NCBI GenBank assembly: GCA_002708905.1 | Contig: PAPM01000034.1 | Location: 124,001 to 188,000 of the forward strand | Source: Pseudomonadales bacterium | GTDB taxonomy: Bacteria; Pseudomonadota; Gammaproteobacteria; Pseudomonadales; Ketobacteraceae | Direction: 5' to 3' | Length of the DNA stretch: 64,000 nt | Part shown: in pieces, positions 37,997 to 46,948 of the stretch | How positions within the stretch are numbered: the first letter of the stretch is position 1 | How the letters are laid out: each line of letters starts with the position of its first letter | Program-made: the position numbers and the translations under genes | Notes under the pieces: model-generated | Told to the model about the DNA's origin: nothing | Databases searched by the model: none | What the model saw: only the letters and a program-made list of their open reading frames with translations

Positions 37997-39262
37997 CTAC
38001 TTCTTAAATACTTTCTTGCAACGCCGCGAAATCGTGGTTAACAGCATCACTAACCTGGGGAAATGCGTGCCCACCAAGGGGTTTCCTGAAGTCAGCAACG
38101 AAACGGAGATCATTCGCTCCGGATCCGCCCAACAGAAGTTATTGGTCAGTCCAATATGACCATAAGCATGGGGCGACGCCGGACCGTACAAGCCAACCGG
38201 GTAATTACCCAGCATCATACCGGCACTGTAACGCATGGGCAAAAACAAGGTGCGGTCCAGTTCGGTTGCACTGACCTCACGTACGGCGCGCTCGATGGTC
38301 ACCGGCTGGAATATTCGTTTCCCTTCGTAATCCCCGCCACTGAGCAAACAATGGAAAAAGCGAGAACACTCTTCCGCCGTCGCAGTAATGTTCCCGGCCG
38401 GAATAATCTGTTGGTAAAAACGTGGATCATTGGACAACTCAATGGCCGTTGCCAGTTCGGCTCCCAAAACCCGTTTGATGATCTGCTTTACCGGGAAAGT
38501 TATGGGGAAGCCCGTGAGGTAATTGGTGGCAACTTCCGGATAGATTTCATCCGGGCAACCGTAGTTGAAATTGCGCATACCCATAGGTTCCTGCACATTT
38601 TTACGCAGAAACTCGGCAATGCTTTCACCCGTGACCCGCTGCACCAACTCACCCAGCACATAACCACCGGTCAACGCGTGATAGGCCAGTTCACGGCCAT
38701 GGACATTGGTAGGTTCAGCCTCGTAAATCAGATTCATAATGGCATCGTGATCAAACAGCACTTCCGGATCAATATCCTTGAACGATGCTATCCCTGCCCG
38801 ATGGGACAAAATCTGTTGTACGGTAATACGTTTCTTACCATGGGCAGCAAACTCCGGCACATAAAAACTTACCGGATTCAGCAGATTGATCTCGTTACGC
38901 TCTTCCAACAGGTGGATCAACATGGCCGTGATGGCCTTGGACGCGGAAAACAGACAGAACGGAGTATCCGGTGTGGCAATCACTTTCTCACCGGTTTCAC
39001 CCGGCCCGTTGCCCTTGGCGTGCCCGATGGAACGGTTCAACAGGATTTCCCCATGACGGCGAATACAGATGGACAGTGCCGGATAGGCGCCGGTGCGGTA
39101 CAGGTCCTTCACCGCTTTCCAGATTATGTCCCGATCCCGGTCCGTAAGCCCCAGCCACTCAGGATTCATTTCATTGTCAGCAATACGGGTGATCCCCTGC
39201 AGGGATTTGGGCACCTCGATATTGTTCTCGATCATTTTCAATGGATTGGAAAAAGCCATCAT
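37997..39262 (-). CDS. Beta-lactamase-fold serine hydrolase (class C / EstB-like esterase)
   Basis: A 421-residue protein. S106-A-S-K109 in FCLFSASKA is the SxxK catalytic motif, and Y194 in AYHALTGGYVLGE takes the place of the YxN tyrosine, as in EstB-type carboxylesterases. There is no signal peptide, so it acts in the cytoplasm, where a true beta-lactamase role is unlikely. Substrate unknown; ester or lactone hydrolysis fits the lipid-related neighbourhood. It precedes the dehalogenase gene on the same strand, and its promoter lies in the 290-base divergent region shared with the ABC1 kinase gene. Confidence 0.82.
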   Translation of the reverse strand: MMAFSNPLKMIENNIEVPKSLQGITRIADNEMNPEWLGLTDRDRDIIWKAVKDLYRTGAYPALSICIRRHGEILLNRSIGHAKGNGPGETGEKVIATPDTPFCLFSASKAITAMLIHLLEERNEINLLNPVSFYVPEFAAHGKKRITVQQILSHRAGIASFKDIDPEVLFDHDAIMNLIYEAEPTNVHGRELAYHALTGGYVLGELVQRVTGESIAEFLRKNVQEPMGMRNFNYGCPDEIYPEVATNYLTGFPITFPVKQIIKRVLGAELATAIELSNDPRFYQQIIPAGNITATAEECSRFFHCLLSGGDYEGKRIFQPVTIERAVREVSATELDRTLFLPMRYSAGMMLGNYPVGLYGPASPHAYGHIGLTNNFCWADPERMISVSLLTSGNPLVGTHFPRLVMLLTTISRRCKKVFKK

Positions 39263-39552
39263 CTTAATACTGCGTCCGCGTCACCGCGCCCCTCTTGCAA
39301 ACTACCTGGAAAACTGTTGCCGGGAAATCTCCCTACAAATCAGCACCTTTGTACCAACAAACCGGTTAGCCTACGTAAAATTATACATGCTGTCGACCAA
39401 TAAAACCTGACTGACTGATCGACCACTTAACAGATTACCTTAAGGGCCATAAAGCGTGTAAAATGGTAACGCGCTTCCCAATCCGTTTAGGGATCACTAC
39501 TGGAAGCCCTATTTCTCATGGAAGAACTTTCGACTATTCAAGGTGTTATCTC
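39263..39552. promoter_or_regulatory. Divergent promoter region with repeated TCGACCA motifs
   Basis: The region separates the serine hydrolase and the first ABC1 kinase. TCGACCAATAA occurs at 39393-39403 and a variant TCGACCACTTA at 39419-39429, in direct orientation 26 bases apart. The first is an exact 11-base match, in reverse orientation, to a site before the second ABC1 kinase (42908-42918). AAGGTG at 39540-39545 is the kinase ribosome site. Confidence 0.45.
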
Positions 39553-40878
39553 ATGACGACAGAAAAATCCGGATTCAGTAAGCTTGGCGCCGGCATTAAA
39601 GGTGCGTTTCGTATCGGCCAGACCATGCGTGTTCTGGCACAAACCGGAATGGAATGGGTAATGGGTGACCGACCACCGGCCCCCAAGCTCCTGCGTCAAA
39701 CGTTCGAACGCTTGGGCACCACCTACATCAAGCTGGGCCAGTTCATCGCCAGCTCGCCCTCCATCTTCCCCGATGACTATGTGGAAGAATTTCAGCTGTG
39801 CCTGGACAGAACCACTCCGGTGCCCTTCTACACCATGAAGCGGGTGCTGGAAAAAGAGCTCGGCAAATCTCTGGAAACGGTATTCGCGGAGTTTGACCCG
39901 GTACCCCTGGCCTCCGCCTCCATCGCCCAGGTCTACGCCGCTAAACTGGTTACTGGCGAAGATGTGGTGGTGAAAGTGCAAAAGCCCGGGGTCGAGAACA
40001 TCCTGCTGACGGACCTCAATTTCCTGTATGTGGGCGCCCGGGTGCTTGAATACTTCGTTCCCAACCTGAGCATGGCCTCCCTGTCTGCCATCGTGGACGA
40101 AATTCAGAAAGGCATGCTGGCGGAATGCGATTTCTATCAGGAAGCCCGCAACATCGAAGACTTCCACAAATTCCTGGAGGAAACCGGCAACACCCAGGCC
40201 ATCGCCCCCAAAGTATATGAGCAGGCCTCCACCATGCGCGTGTTGACCATGGAGCGTTTCTATGGCGTGCCGTTTACCAATCTGGAAAGCGTGCAGCACA
40301 TCGTACCGGACCCGGAATCCACATTAATTACCGCCATGAACACCTGGTTCTCCAGTCTGCTGTTCTGTGAGTCTTTCCACGCGGATGTGCATGCCGGTAA
40401 TTTACTGGTACTGAAAGACGGTCGTGTCGGTTTCATCGATTTCGGTATCGTCGGGCGTATCAAACCCAGCACCTGGGAATCGGTTTCCAAATTTATCTGG
40501 GCCATCGGCCAGGAAAATTACCAGGAAATGGCGGAAGCCATGCTCGGCATCGGCATGACCGATACAGAAGTCAACACCGAGCGCCTGGCCAAGGACATCG
40601 AAGAGCTCTATGCCAGTATGGATCGGGTGTTGCCGGAAGTGGATATGCACGCCGGCGACATGATGTCCATCAACGAGCATGAGGTGAACAAGGTCATGAT
40701 GGACCTGGTGGGTATCGGCAAGCGCCACGGCATTCATTTCCCCCGTGAGTTTGCGCTGCTGCTGAAACAGCTGTTGTACTTTGATCGCTATGTGCGACTG
40801 CTGGCCATGGAATCCAATATTTACATGGACGAGCGCCTCAATATCACCCCGGATATGAATTGGAACATGATTCACTGA
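39553..40878 (+). CDS. ABC1/UbiB-family atypical kinase (first copy)
   Basis: 441 residues from ATG 39553, chosen because AAGGTG precedes it at seven bases and the product begins like other family members; the frame is open from 39463. The diagnostic KxGQ motif appears as IKLGQFIASSP, with the lysine loop VVVKVQKPGVE, catalytic HADVHAGNLL and the metal-binding DFG in FIDFGIVG. ABC1 proteins support ubiquinone synthesis or lipid homeostasis through ATPase activity; the true ubiB lies with ubiE/ubiJ elsewhere in gammaproteobacteria, so this is a paralogue. No C-terminal membrane helices are evident. A terminator follows. Confidence 0.88.
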   Translation: MTTEKSGFSKLGAGIKGAFRIGQTMRVLAQTGMEWVMGDRPPAPKLLRQTFERLGTTYIKLGQFIASSPSIFPDDYVEEFQLCLDRTTPVPFYTMKRVLEKELGKSLETVFAEFDPVPLASASIAQVYAAKLVTGEDVVVKVQKPGVENILLTDLNFLYVGARVLEYFVPNLSMASLSAIVDEIQKGMLAECDFYQEARNIEDFHKFLEETGNTQAIAPKVYEQASTMRVLTMERFYGVPFTNLESVQHIVPDPESTLITAMNTWFSSLLFCESFHADVHAGNLLVLKDGRVGFIDFGIVGRIKPSTWESVSKFIWAIGQENYQEMAEAMLGIGMTDTEVNTERLAKDIEELYASMDRVLPEVDMHAGDMMSINEHEVNKVMMDLVGIGKRHGIHFPREFALLLKQLLYFDRYVRLLAMESNIYMDERLNITPDMNWNMIH

Positions 40879-40902
40879 TCCTGTGTGTCGCTTAAATTAC
40901 CC

Positions 40903-40935
40903 AACAAAAAAGGGAGCAAATGCTCCCTTTTTTGT
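40903..40935. terminator. Bidirectional intrinsic terminator
   Basis: AAAAAAGGGAGC/GCTCCCTTTTTT with loop AAAT, between the convergent ABC1 kinase and epimerase genes. Confidence 0.93.
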
Positions 40936-40938
40936 GCT

Positions 40939-41892
40939 CTACAGAATGCCCATTTCCTTCTTCTCCCGATAATAGGAGAAAATATCATCCAGACTGCGCT
41001 GGGGTTTGAAGCCAAAGGTTTTATTAAACAGGCTGCCATCGATGATCACCGGATACTTGTAGTAATTCACCAGATAGGCGGGCCAACCCTTCCAGTTCAT
41101 ACGCTTGCTGATCAACCTGGGTAAACCTTCCGGGATAGACGGAATCGGCATACGACGGCAGCCGCATTGGGTCGCGGCTTCCTGATAGCTGACCCAGTCA
41201 TCCGTGGCCACGTTGTAGATACCGGGCTTGTTCTGCTTGAACGCCAGCACCACTGCATGAGCTGCGTCTTCCACATGAATAAACTGCATCATGGGAGAAA
41301 AGCCCATCAGCACCGGCGCCATCTTACTGGAGAGCAACAAACTCAGGGAGTTCAACACTCCAGGTCCGGAAATATTGCAAGGGCGCAGGATGGTGATATT
41401 CAACTCCGGGTATTTCCAGAGGTAGATGTTGGCCAGGTTTTCCAGCTCAACTGAGTCCACCAGATCCATGGTCAACTCGGATGCTTTCAGCGGCGCCTCT
41501 TCCGTCAACAACGCCGGGTTATAGGGGCTGGCACCATAAACATAATAGGTGGAGAGCACCACCACCTTCTTGACTGAGTACTTGTGACACAGATCCAGCA
41601 GACGCTGGGTACCCAACACATTATGATTGTAGCGGTTGCGATGGGTGGACTCGTAGAGGCCCATACGCCCCAGGTGAATCACCGCTTCAATTTTATGCTT
41701 ACGGAAAATGTCTTCAAAACCGCGCTTGTTGTATTCCACCCGGTAACTGGACATACCCTCGTCCATCTGTACCCGCCGACGGAAATCCACCAGCACTACG
41801 TGGTAATCTCTCTTTAGTTCGTTGATAACGTACTGCGCCAGGGAGCCACCGGCTCCAGTAACCAGGACTTCGGGTTTATGTTTATGAATCAT
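40939..41892 (-). CDS. NAD-dependent epimerase/dehydratase (extended SDR)
   Basis: 317 residues from ATG 41892, which overlaps the acyltransferase stop (ATGA) and follows AGGAGTGG. The Rossmann start VLVTGAGGSLAQYVINEL is followed by a Y-x-x-x-K-like region around STYYVYGASPYNP. RPCNISGPGVLNSL is the substrate-side segment. It may modify a sugar nucleotide or act as a sterol/lipid-type dehydrogenase; the sequence does not decide. Coupling to a lysophospholipid-type acyltransferase suggests lipid or envelope chemistry. Confidence 0.82.
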   Translation of the reverse strand: MIHKHKPEVLVTGAGGSLAQYVINELKRDYHVVLVDFRRRVQMDEGMSSYRVEYNKRGFEDIFRKHKIEAVIHLGRMGLYESTHRNRYNHNVLGTQRLLDLCHKYSVKKVVVLSTYYVYGASPYNPALLTEEAPLKASELTMDLVDSVELENLANIYLWKYPELNITILRPCNISGPGVLNSLSLLLSSKMAPVLMGFSPMMQFIHVEDAAHAVVLAFKQNKPGIYNVATDDWVSYQEAATQCGCRRMPIPSIPEGLPRLISKRMNWKGWPAYLVNYYKYPVIIDGSLFNKTFGFKPQRSLDDIFSYYREKKEMGIL

Positions 41893-42707
41893 TCGAACCA
41901 CCCACTCCTTTCCTGCAACCCACGCTGGATTAACTTGTTGATCTCTTCCTTGACCCGCTCCACCTTCACGGCAACATCATCTTCTCCGGTAATCGGCCCC
42001 TCAAAAGTCATCGGCTCACCAAAATACAACCGCACCTTGGCCGGTAACGGAATGGGTGTGGTCACTGGAAGATAGGGCATGCCCAATAGTCGGGCCAATC
42101 GCTTCAGGTGGAAAGGTGTGGGCATGGTTTCTTCACAGCCTACAATCCCCACCGGAATAATGGGCGTGTTTTCGGTGATGGCCAAATGCATGAACCCCAA
42201 GCCGAAGCGCTGCAGTTTATAGCGTTTGTCCCAGGTCTTACCGGACCCTCTTACCCCTTCCGGGAACACGATGATGGCTTCTTCATTGCGCAGCATTTTG
42301 GCGCAATTGATTGGGTCTCCCAACACCGCACCCATTTCGTTGAACAGGTTGCCCAGGAATGGAATCGTGGGAAACCAGCGCTCCACCATCACTCGGATAG
42401 CTCGGGGGTTATGGGGATTGGTGGCCATGGCATAACTCACCAGACTGCCATCAAAAGGTAACTGGCCACTGTGATTGGCAATGATCAGCAGGCGGCCTTG
42501 CGCCGGAATATTTTCCAGGCCAATGGCTTCCACGCGAAAATAATCTTCATAGATGGGGCGCATCACACTCATGGCGATTTTCACCACTTCCGTGTTGTAG
42601 CCCCAGGGATCATAGCCGAATGAACCCACCGGCTTCGGGATTTTATCGACCGCAGCTTCGGTCTCGCTGGACACCAGCAGATTCTTCAAGAAAGTTCGGA
42701 CACTCAT
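41889..42707 (-). CDS. PlsC-like acyltransferase (MGAT-type LPLAT family)
   Basis: A 272-residue protein. ANHSGQLPFDG replaces the usual NHxxxxD motif in the manner of the MGAT-like branch, and FPEGVRGSGK is the EGTR-like substrate motif. It transfers an acyl group from acyl-CoA or acyl-ACP to a glycerol-type acceptor. The MGAT branch is related to enzymes that make neutral lipids, which fits the wax ester/DGAT gene 8 kb away (inference). First gene of the acyltransferase-epimerase pair. Start ATG 42707. Confidence 0.86.
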   Translation of the reverse strand: MSVRTFLKNLLVSSETEAAVDKIPKPVGSFGYDPWGYNTEVVKIAMSVMRPIYEDYFRVEAIGLENIPAQGRLLIIANHSGQLPFDGSLVSYAMATNPHNPRAIRVMVERWFPTIPFLGNLFNEMGAVLGDPINCAKMLRNEEAIIVFPEGVRGSGKTWDKRYKLQRFGLGFMHLAITENTPIIPVGIVGCEETMPTPFHLKRLARLLGMPYLPVTTPIPLPAKVRLYFGEPMTFEGPITGEDDVAVKVERVKEEINKLIQRGLQERSGWFE

Positions 42708-43162
42708 GAATTCTCGCCTTTCATTCCCAAGCGGGCAACGCTCCCTGCCCGCACATTACGAACGCTCCCACCACCAACCATTCCGGGCCGGCTAAAGCGG
42801 GTGTGAACACTCTCCGATAAACGATGCTCGCACGCATCAACGACATTTCAGGACGCAAGATATTGTTATTTTAGGAATGTGGGATGAGTTATCGACACCA
42901 TCATTTCTTATTGGTCGATAAACTACTGTTATTAGGTCGTCCAATTTTGCGCATTATACCAAACTTCTGATTTATAACATTAATATCGATACACCCGGGC
43001 TTCCGTCAACAGGGTATTTACACCCCCTGCTCTCTGCCGTAGAGTCTCAGTACTCACGGGTTCCCAGTAAACCATAATTTGAACAAAACTCACGCACCCA
43101 AATCAATAAAAAGACTACTATAAAACCTATGCGGTACGAGAACTACAGAGGAATACAGGTTC
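42708..43162. promoter_or_regulatory. 455-base divergent regulatory region of the acyltransferase and second ABC1 kinase
   Basis: No gene is visible. TTATCGAC (42889-42896) and GTCGATAA (42914-42921) form an inverted repeat with a 17-base spacer; TTATTGGTCGA lies at 42908-42918 and TTATTAGGTCG at 42929-42939. A plus-strand promoter candidate is TTAGGT 42932-42937 with TATACC 42955-42960, spacer 17, overlapping the last repeat. A regulator binding these repeats could control the ABC1 kinase gene. Confidence 0.45.
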
Positions 43163-44503
43163 GTGGCCAAGGAAACAGACGATAAACGCTTCAGAGCAAC
43201 CACCCCCGGAAAACGCTTTTTAAAACTGGCAGGCATGTCAGCCAACATTGCAAAAAATGTAGCCAGTCACAAAGTGAAGGGGTTGTTCCGGGATGAGGAA
43301 ACCCACACCCAAAGCCAGGAACAGCTATATTCCGACATCGGCAAGCAAATCGCACAAACCCTCGGAGAAATGAAGGGAGCGGTGATGAAAGTGGGACAAA
43401 TAGCCTCCCAGGTGAAAGACATGCTGCCGGATGAAGTGGCCAGTGCCCTGGAGGTACTGCAGAAAGAGTCACCACCCATGCCCTACTCCATGATCCGGCG
43501 GCAACTGATCAAAGCCCTGGGGGACACCCCGGAAAACCTGTTCGCCCACTTTGATGAAACCCCTTTTGCCGCAGCCTCCATAGGCCAGGTGCACCGGGCA
43601 CTCACCAAAGATGGTGAAGAGTGTGTGGTGAAGATTCAGTATCCCGGTGTCAAGGAATCCTGTGATTCCGATCTGAAACACCTGAAACGCGCCCTGAAAC
43701 TGGCCGGCCTGGTGAAGGTCAGTGCTGACGTCATCGACCAGACCTTCGAAGAAATTCGTCGCATGCTCTATGAAGAACTGGATTACCTGCATGAGGCGGA
43801 GAACATCAAGCTGTTCCGGGAGTACTATAAAGATCACCCCTATATTGTCATGCCGGAACTGATTGAATCGCTGTCTTCTGAAACGGTGCTCACCCTGACC
43901 TATGTGCCGGGTGATTCCCTGCAACAGGTTAAGCAGCCGGAATACAGCCAGGACACCATCAACCTGATCGGCTACCGGATCTTTGAAACCTTTGGTCGCC
44001 AGATTTACGACCTGCGCGCCGTGCACTCCGATCCCCACCCGGGCAACTTCGCCTTTCGCCCCGACGGCACCATCATCCTCTATGATTTTGGTGCGGTGAA
44101 ATTAATACCGGAAGAAACCATCGACAAATTGCGCCGACTGGTAACCGATGCCATCGAAGGCAGGGTCGACAACCTGGACAGCCATCTGCTCTCCATTGGT
44201 GTGCGCCAGCAGGGTGGTAAACAACCGGATGTGGAATTCTATAACGAGTGGATCGACATCGTTATGGCGCCGTTCAAGGACTACGCGCCCTATGATTTTT
44301 CCAACTCCAATCTGCACCGTCGGGTGATGGGCAAGCTCAAGCGGGACGGCCTCAAGTACATTGGCTCTTTTCAACCATCCCCGGAAACCATGCATGTGGA
44401 TCGCGTTATCAGCGGGCATTACTGGACCATGGTGGATCTGGGGGTTAAGGTCTCGTTCCGACCGTTGGTGGATGAAATCGTGCTACAGCAGAAAGTGGCT
44501 TAA
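43163..44503 (+). CDS. ABC1/UbiB-family atypical kinase (second copy)
   Basis: A 446-residue protein starting at GTG 43163 with GAGGA 10 bases before. KxGQ appears as MKVGQIASQV, nucleotide-loop lysine in CVVKIQYPGVKES, catalytic segment HSDPHPGNFAF, metal site YDFGAVK. It differs clearly from the copy at 39553 and belongs to the AarF branch with an N-terminal basic region (GKRFLKLAGMSANIAKNVASHKVKG). Neither copy sits with ubiquinone genes. Two copies framing an acyltransferase pair near wax genes suggest a role in lipid-body or membrane lipid homeostasis (inference). Confidence 0.88.
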   Translation: MAKETDDKRFRATTPGKRFLKLAGMSANIAKNVASHKVKGLFRDEETHTQSQEQLYSDIGKQIAQTLGEMKGAVMKVGQIASQVKDMLPDEVASALEVLQKESPPMPYSMIRRQLIKALGDTPENLFAHFDETPFAAASIGQVHRALTKDGEECVVKIQYPGVKESCDSDLKHLKRALKLAGLVKVSADVIDQTFEEIRRMLYEELDYLHEAENIKLFREYYKDHPYIVMPELIESLSSETVLTLTYVPGDSLQQVKQPEYSQDTINLIGYRIFETFGRQIYDLRAVHSDPHPGNFAFRPDGTIILYDFGAVKLIPEETIDKLRRLVTDAIEGRVDNLDSHLLSIGVRQQGGKQPDVEFYNEWIDIVMAPFKDYAPYDFSNSNLHRRVMGKLKRDGLKYIGSFQPSPETMHVDRVISGHYWTMVDLGVKVSFRPLVDEIVLQQKVA

Positions 44504-44511
44504 AATATGGC

Positions 44512-45006
44512 TTAGCGATAGGTTACTTTTTCCGGCTCAATGCGGTTGCTGCCGTACCAGTTCATGGGGCGAAGGGTAATCTTGATATCTTTTTCCGATA
44601 AACCGTGAATGGGCAGTGGCTGCATCAGCTCGATCTGGCTTTTGCCGTCAAACACCGGGAAGACCTGGCGGTTTATTGCGGAAAAATCTTCCGAAGGCAC
44701 TTCAACCTGCAGCAACATATCCACATAAAAGGTTTGCGGGACCTCTTGCCCCATTGCCAACAGGCGGGCGGAACTGCGCAGCAGCGGCTGGAACATTTGC
44801 TCTTCGATGGTGACATCCTGACGGGAAATGACGAAGCTGAGCTCAGGCACCTGTTCCAGGGCATGCAGCCGCTGCTCCAGCTGCAGCTGTGCCTGCTCCT
44901 GCTGAATCAGCCTGGTTTTTAGTTCTGCCACCTCTCCCGCATCCGCGCCACAGCCCGCCAGCACCAGTGTCAGGAGACCTGCCATCATCCGGCGCAAAGT
45001 GATCAT
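44512..45006 (-). CDS. Coiled-coil lipoprotein of unknown function
   Basis: A 164-residue protein. MITLRRMMAGLLTLVLAGC is a lipoprotein signal (lipobox LAGC, cysteine 19). A short coiled coil follows (EVAELKTRLIQQEQAQLQLEQRLHALEQ), then a compact domain with no recognised family. Its ATG overlaps the stop of the MltC-like gene (ATGA), so it is translated with the transglycosylase and may be its periplasmic partner. Confidence 0.78.
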   Translation of the reverse strand: MITLRRMMAGLLTLVLAGCGADAGEVAELKTRLIQQEQAQLQLEQRLHALEQVPELSFVISRQDVTIEEQMFQPLLRSSARLLAMGQEVPQTFYVDMLLQVEVPSEDFSAINRQVFPVFDGKSQIELMQPLPIHGLSEKDIKITLRPMNWYGSNRIEPEKVTYR

Positions 45007-46280
45007 AAGCTGGCGTAATAAGCCCGCCGCTTCAGCACCTTCTCAACATAGAGACGGGTTTCCTTACGCGGAGCCTTGGTAAGCAATCGTTCCAACACCT
45101 GTTCCGGTGTCATCTTGTTAATGGTTCCGACCGCTGCCTGAAAACTGGGCTTGCCCACAAAGGCTCTTGCCACACTGGAAGCACCGGCATTGTAGGCCGC
45201 AATGGTATAATAGAGCCGGCTTTCCGGGTTCTTGATTTCATTCAAATAATCGTAATAAAGCACATTCAGGTAGGCGGCTCCCACTTCAATATTCTTCTTC
45301 GGGTTATACAGATACTGGGCACTGAGCAGGCTGGACTTCTTATACAATTTGCGGGTGGCGTCCCGCCCCGCGGTGGAAGGCACAATCTGCATCAGGCCAA
45401 AGGCCGGGATATGGGAGCGGGCCAGCGGATTGAAATGACTTTCAGTGTGAATGATGGCCATCATCACGTCTGCACTCAGAGAAAAGCGCTGAGCGTTTTT
45501 ACTCACCTCCGGCCGGTATTCCACCACTTTCTTGCGGATGCGATTGTCCGGCAGCGGTATTACATAGGTGAGCTTCTTACCCGTGTTCACAGCAACCGCC
45601 GCCAGATCCAGGCTTGCATTCAAGGCCTGGTATCGAATCGAGGATTTTCGCATCAAAGTCGCGGCGGTATTACGAATATCAACTGCCGAAGGGCGGGCCG
45701 AAGTAAACAACTCTTTCAGAACCAGTTCAGCACCGGCATCGGAGGGTTTCGGCGCCTGCCCCAGGCTGGCATAGGCTTCAGTGATGGCCTTTTGAATGGG
45801 ATCCTGGCTCACCGCCTGTTCGATGGAAGTGCCGAGCACCCACTCCAACTGGCCCGTCACCTTGCCGGACATGGCCGAGAAGTCCAACCGACTGCCTTTA
45901 AAAATACTGTCGACACTGATCTCAATGTGATTGCGTTCGAAATCCACTACCCGTTTGGAAGAATAATCCTCTGCATAGCTGACCCAGCGCTGCGGACTGC
46001 TGACCTCAGGCGAAGACCAGTGTTCACGAATGCGCTCCTGCTCTTCATGCAAGGCTTTCTGATAGGCCGTTGCGAGCTGCTGCTGTTCCTGCTGCTCCGG
46101 GGTCATGGCAATGGATTTACGCTCTTTCAACAGCGGGCTATCACCACGGTCATCCCGTTCGATCACCCAGCCGCCATTAGCAGAACCATTGCTGGCTGTC
46201 AGTACCATAACCGCCACCAAGGTTAACTTTCGAATCACTCCATTGTTCACTTGCACTACTGCAGACACCTGCAACCTCAT
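45003..46280 (-). CDS. MltC-like membrane-bound lytic murein transglycosylase
   Basis: About 425 residues if started at ATG 46280; the frame is open to 46472, and GTG codons a few residues later are alternatives, none with a strong ribosome site. The N-terminus contains a hydrophobic signal (LTLVAVMVLTASNGSANG) with no lipobox cysteine, unlike E. coli MltC. The region ~130-250 resembles the MltC N-terminal domain. The SLT domain has MMAIIHTESHFNPLARSHIPAFGLMQIVPSTAG and TIAAYNAGA. It cleaves peptidoglycan strands in the periplasm. It is coupled to the downstream lipoprotein gene. Confidence 0.84.
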   Translation of the reverse strand: MRLQVSAVVQVNNGVIRKLTLVAVMVLTASNGSANGGWVIERDDRGDSPLLKERKSIAMTPEQQEQQQLATAYQKALHEEQERIREHWSSPEVSSPQRWVSYAEDYSSKRVVDFERNHIEISVDSIFKGSRLDFSAMSGKVTGQLEWVLGTSIEQAVSQDPIQKAITEAYASLGQAPKPSDAGAELVLKELFTSARPSAVDIRNTAATLMRKSSIRYQALNASLDLAAVAVNTGKKLTYVIPLPDNRIRKKVVEYRPEVSKNAQRFSLSADVMMAIIHTESHFNPLARSHIPAFGLMQIVPSTAGRDATRKLYKKSSLLSAQYLYNPKKNIEVGAAYLNVLYYDYLNEIKNPESRLYYTIAAYNAGASSVARAFVGKPSFQAAVGTINKMTPEQVLERLLTKAPRKETRLYVEKVLKRRAYYASL

Positions 46281-46522
46281 TAGCCAGCTTGTTAAATCAA
46301 AATCTCCGACATCAGCATTCCTCTCGAACGCTACGTGGATCTCACACAAAAGAGGAACTGGTTCACGGTTTGCCCGTCTGGGAATTATGACAAATCCCCT
46401 TGAACCCGACCTCAACTGGTTAGAATTTATCCAATGAATCCCATCGGATTTTATAACCTTCAGCCCAATCAAGGACCGCCATTGGTAAGCAAGTACTTAC
46501 ACTTTGGTAGTTTTTTTGTAAC

Positions 46523-46780
46523 TCAACGGGGACGGGTATCCACCTCATCGAGATACATGAACGACAGAAAGGTGGTGAACAGGGAAACGAACACAGCGAA
46601 CGGCAACGCCGGTTCAATCAGAACCACCAGCCCGGCGATAATCCAGAAGCTTTTCACTTGTTGGCGCCGCCTGCGATAGGCCTTACAGAGTCTCCGCCTG
46701 GAACCGTGCTTAGGATCCGGCAGAGCGGATGGTATCCATTCTGTCTTCAAAATGTTCCACACAACTCGAAGAAACCACAT
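46523..46780 (-). CDS. Small basic membrane protein (85 aa)
   Basis: An 85-residue protein with AAGGGGA about nine bases before ATG 46780. The N-terminal half is very basic (SRRRLCKAYRRRRQQ) and the C-terminal half is one or two membrane helices (FWIIAGLVVLIEPALPFAVFVSLFTTFLSFMYLDE). Proteins of this layout ending in L-D-E occur in several gammaproteobacteria without an assigned role. It lies between the MltC-like gene and the divergent MORN gene. Confidence 0.62.
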   Translation of the reverse strand: MWFLRVVWNILKTEWIPSALPDPKHGSRRRLCKAYRRRRQQVKSFWIIAGLVVLIEPALPFAVFVSLFTTFLSFMYLDEVDTRPR

Positions 46781-46948
46781 TCGCCTGTCCCCTTACTGTC
46801 GTGGCCAACCAGTAGTAATTATAGGCAGGGTTACAAGTCGCTCATTGAAACCATCCTATAAATTTGGAATTATTTGCAAAAAACAGAACTGGGCACGGAA
46901 AGTCCAGCGCAACCACCACGACAGGATGTCTGGACTGGGTAGTAAAAA

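Noticed and set aside
38156-39403. 415-codon open frame on the plus strand
   Set aside because: Antisense to the serine hydrolase with SxxK motif; no domain and no ribosome site.
42799-42813. GTGTGAACAC as a third FabR-type site before the acyltransferase
   Set aside because: Its symmetry is GTGTnnACAC, the reverse of the ACAnnTGT core, so it does not match.
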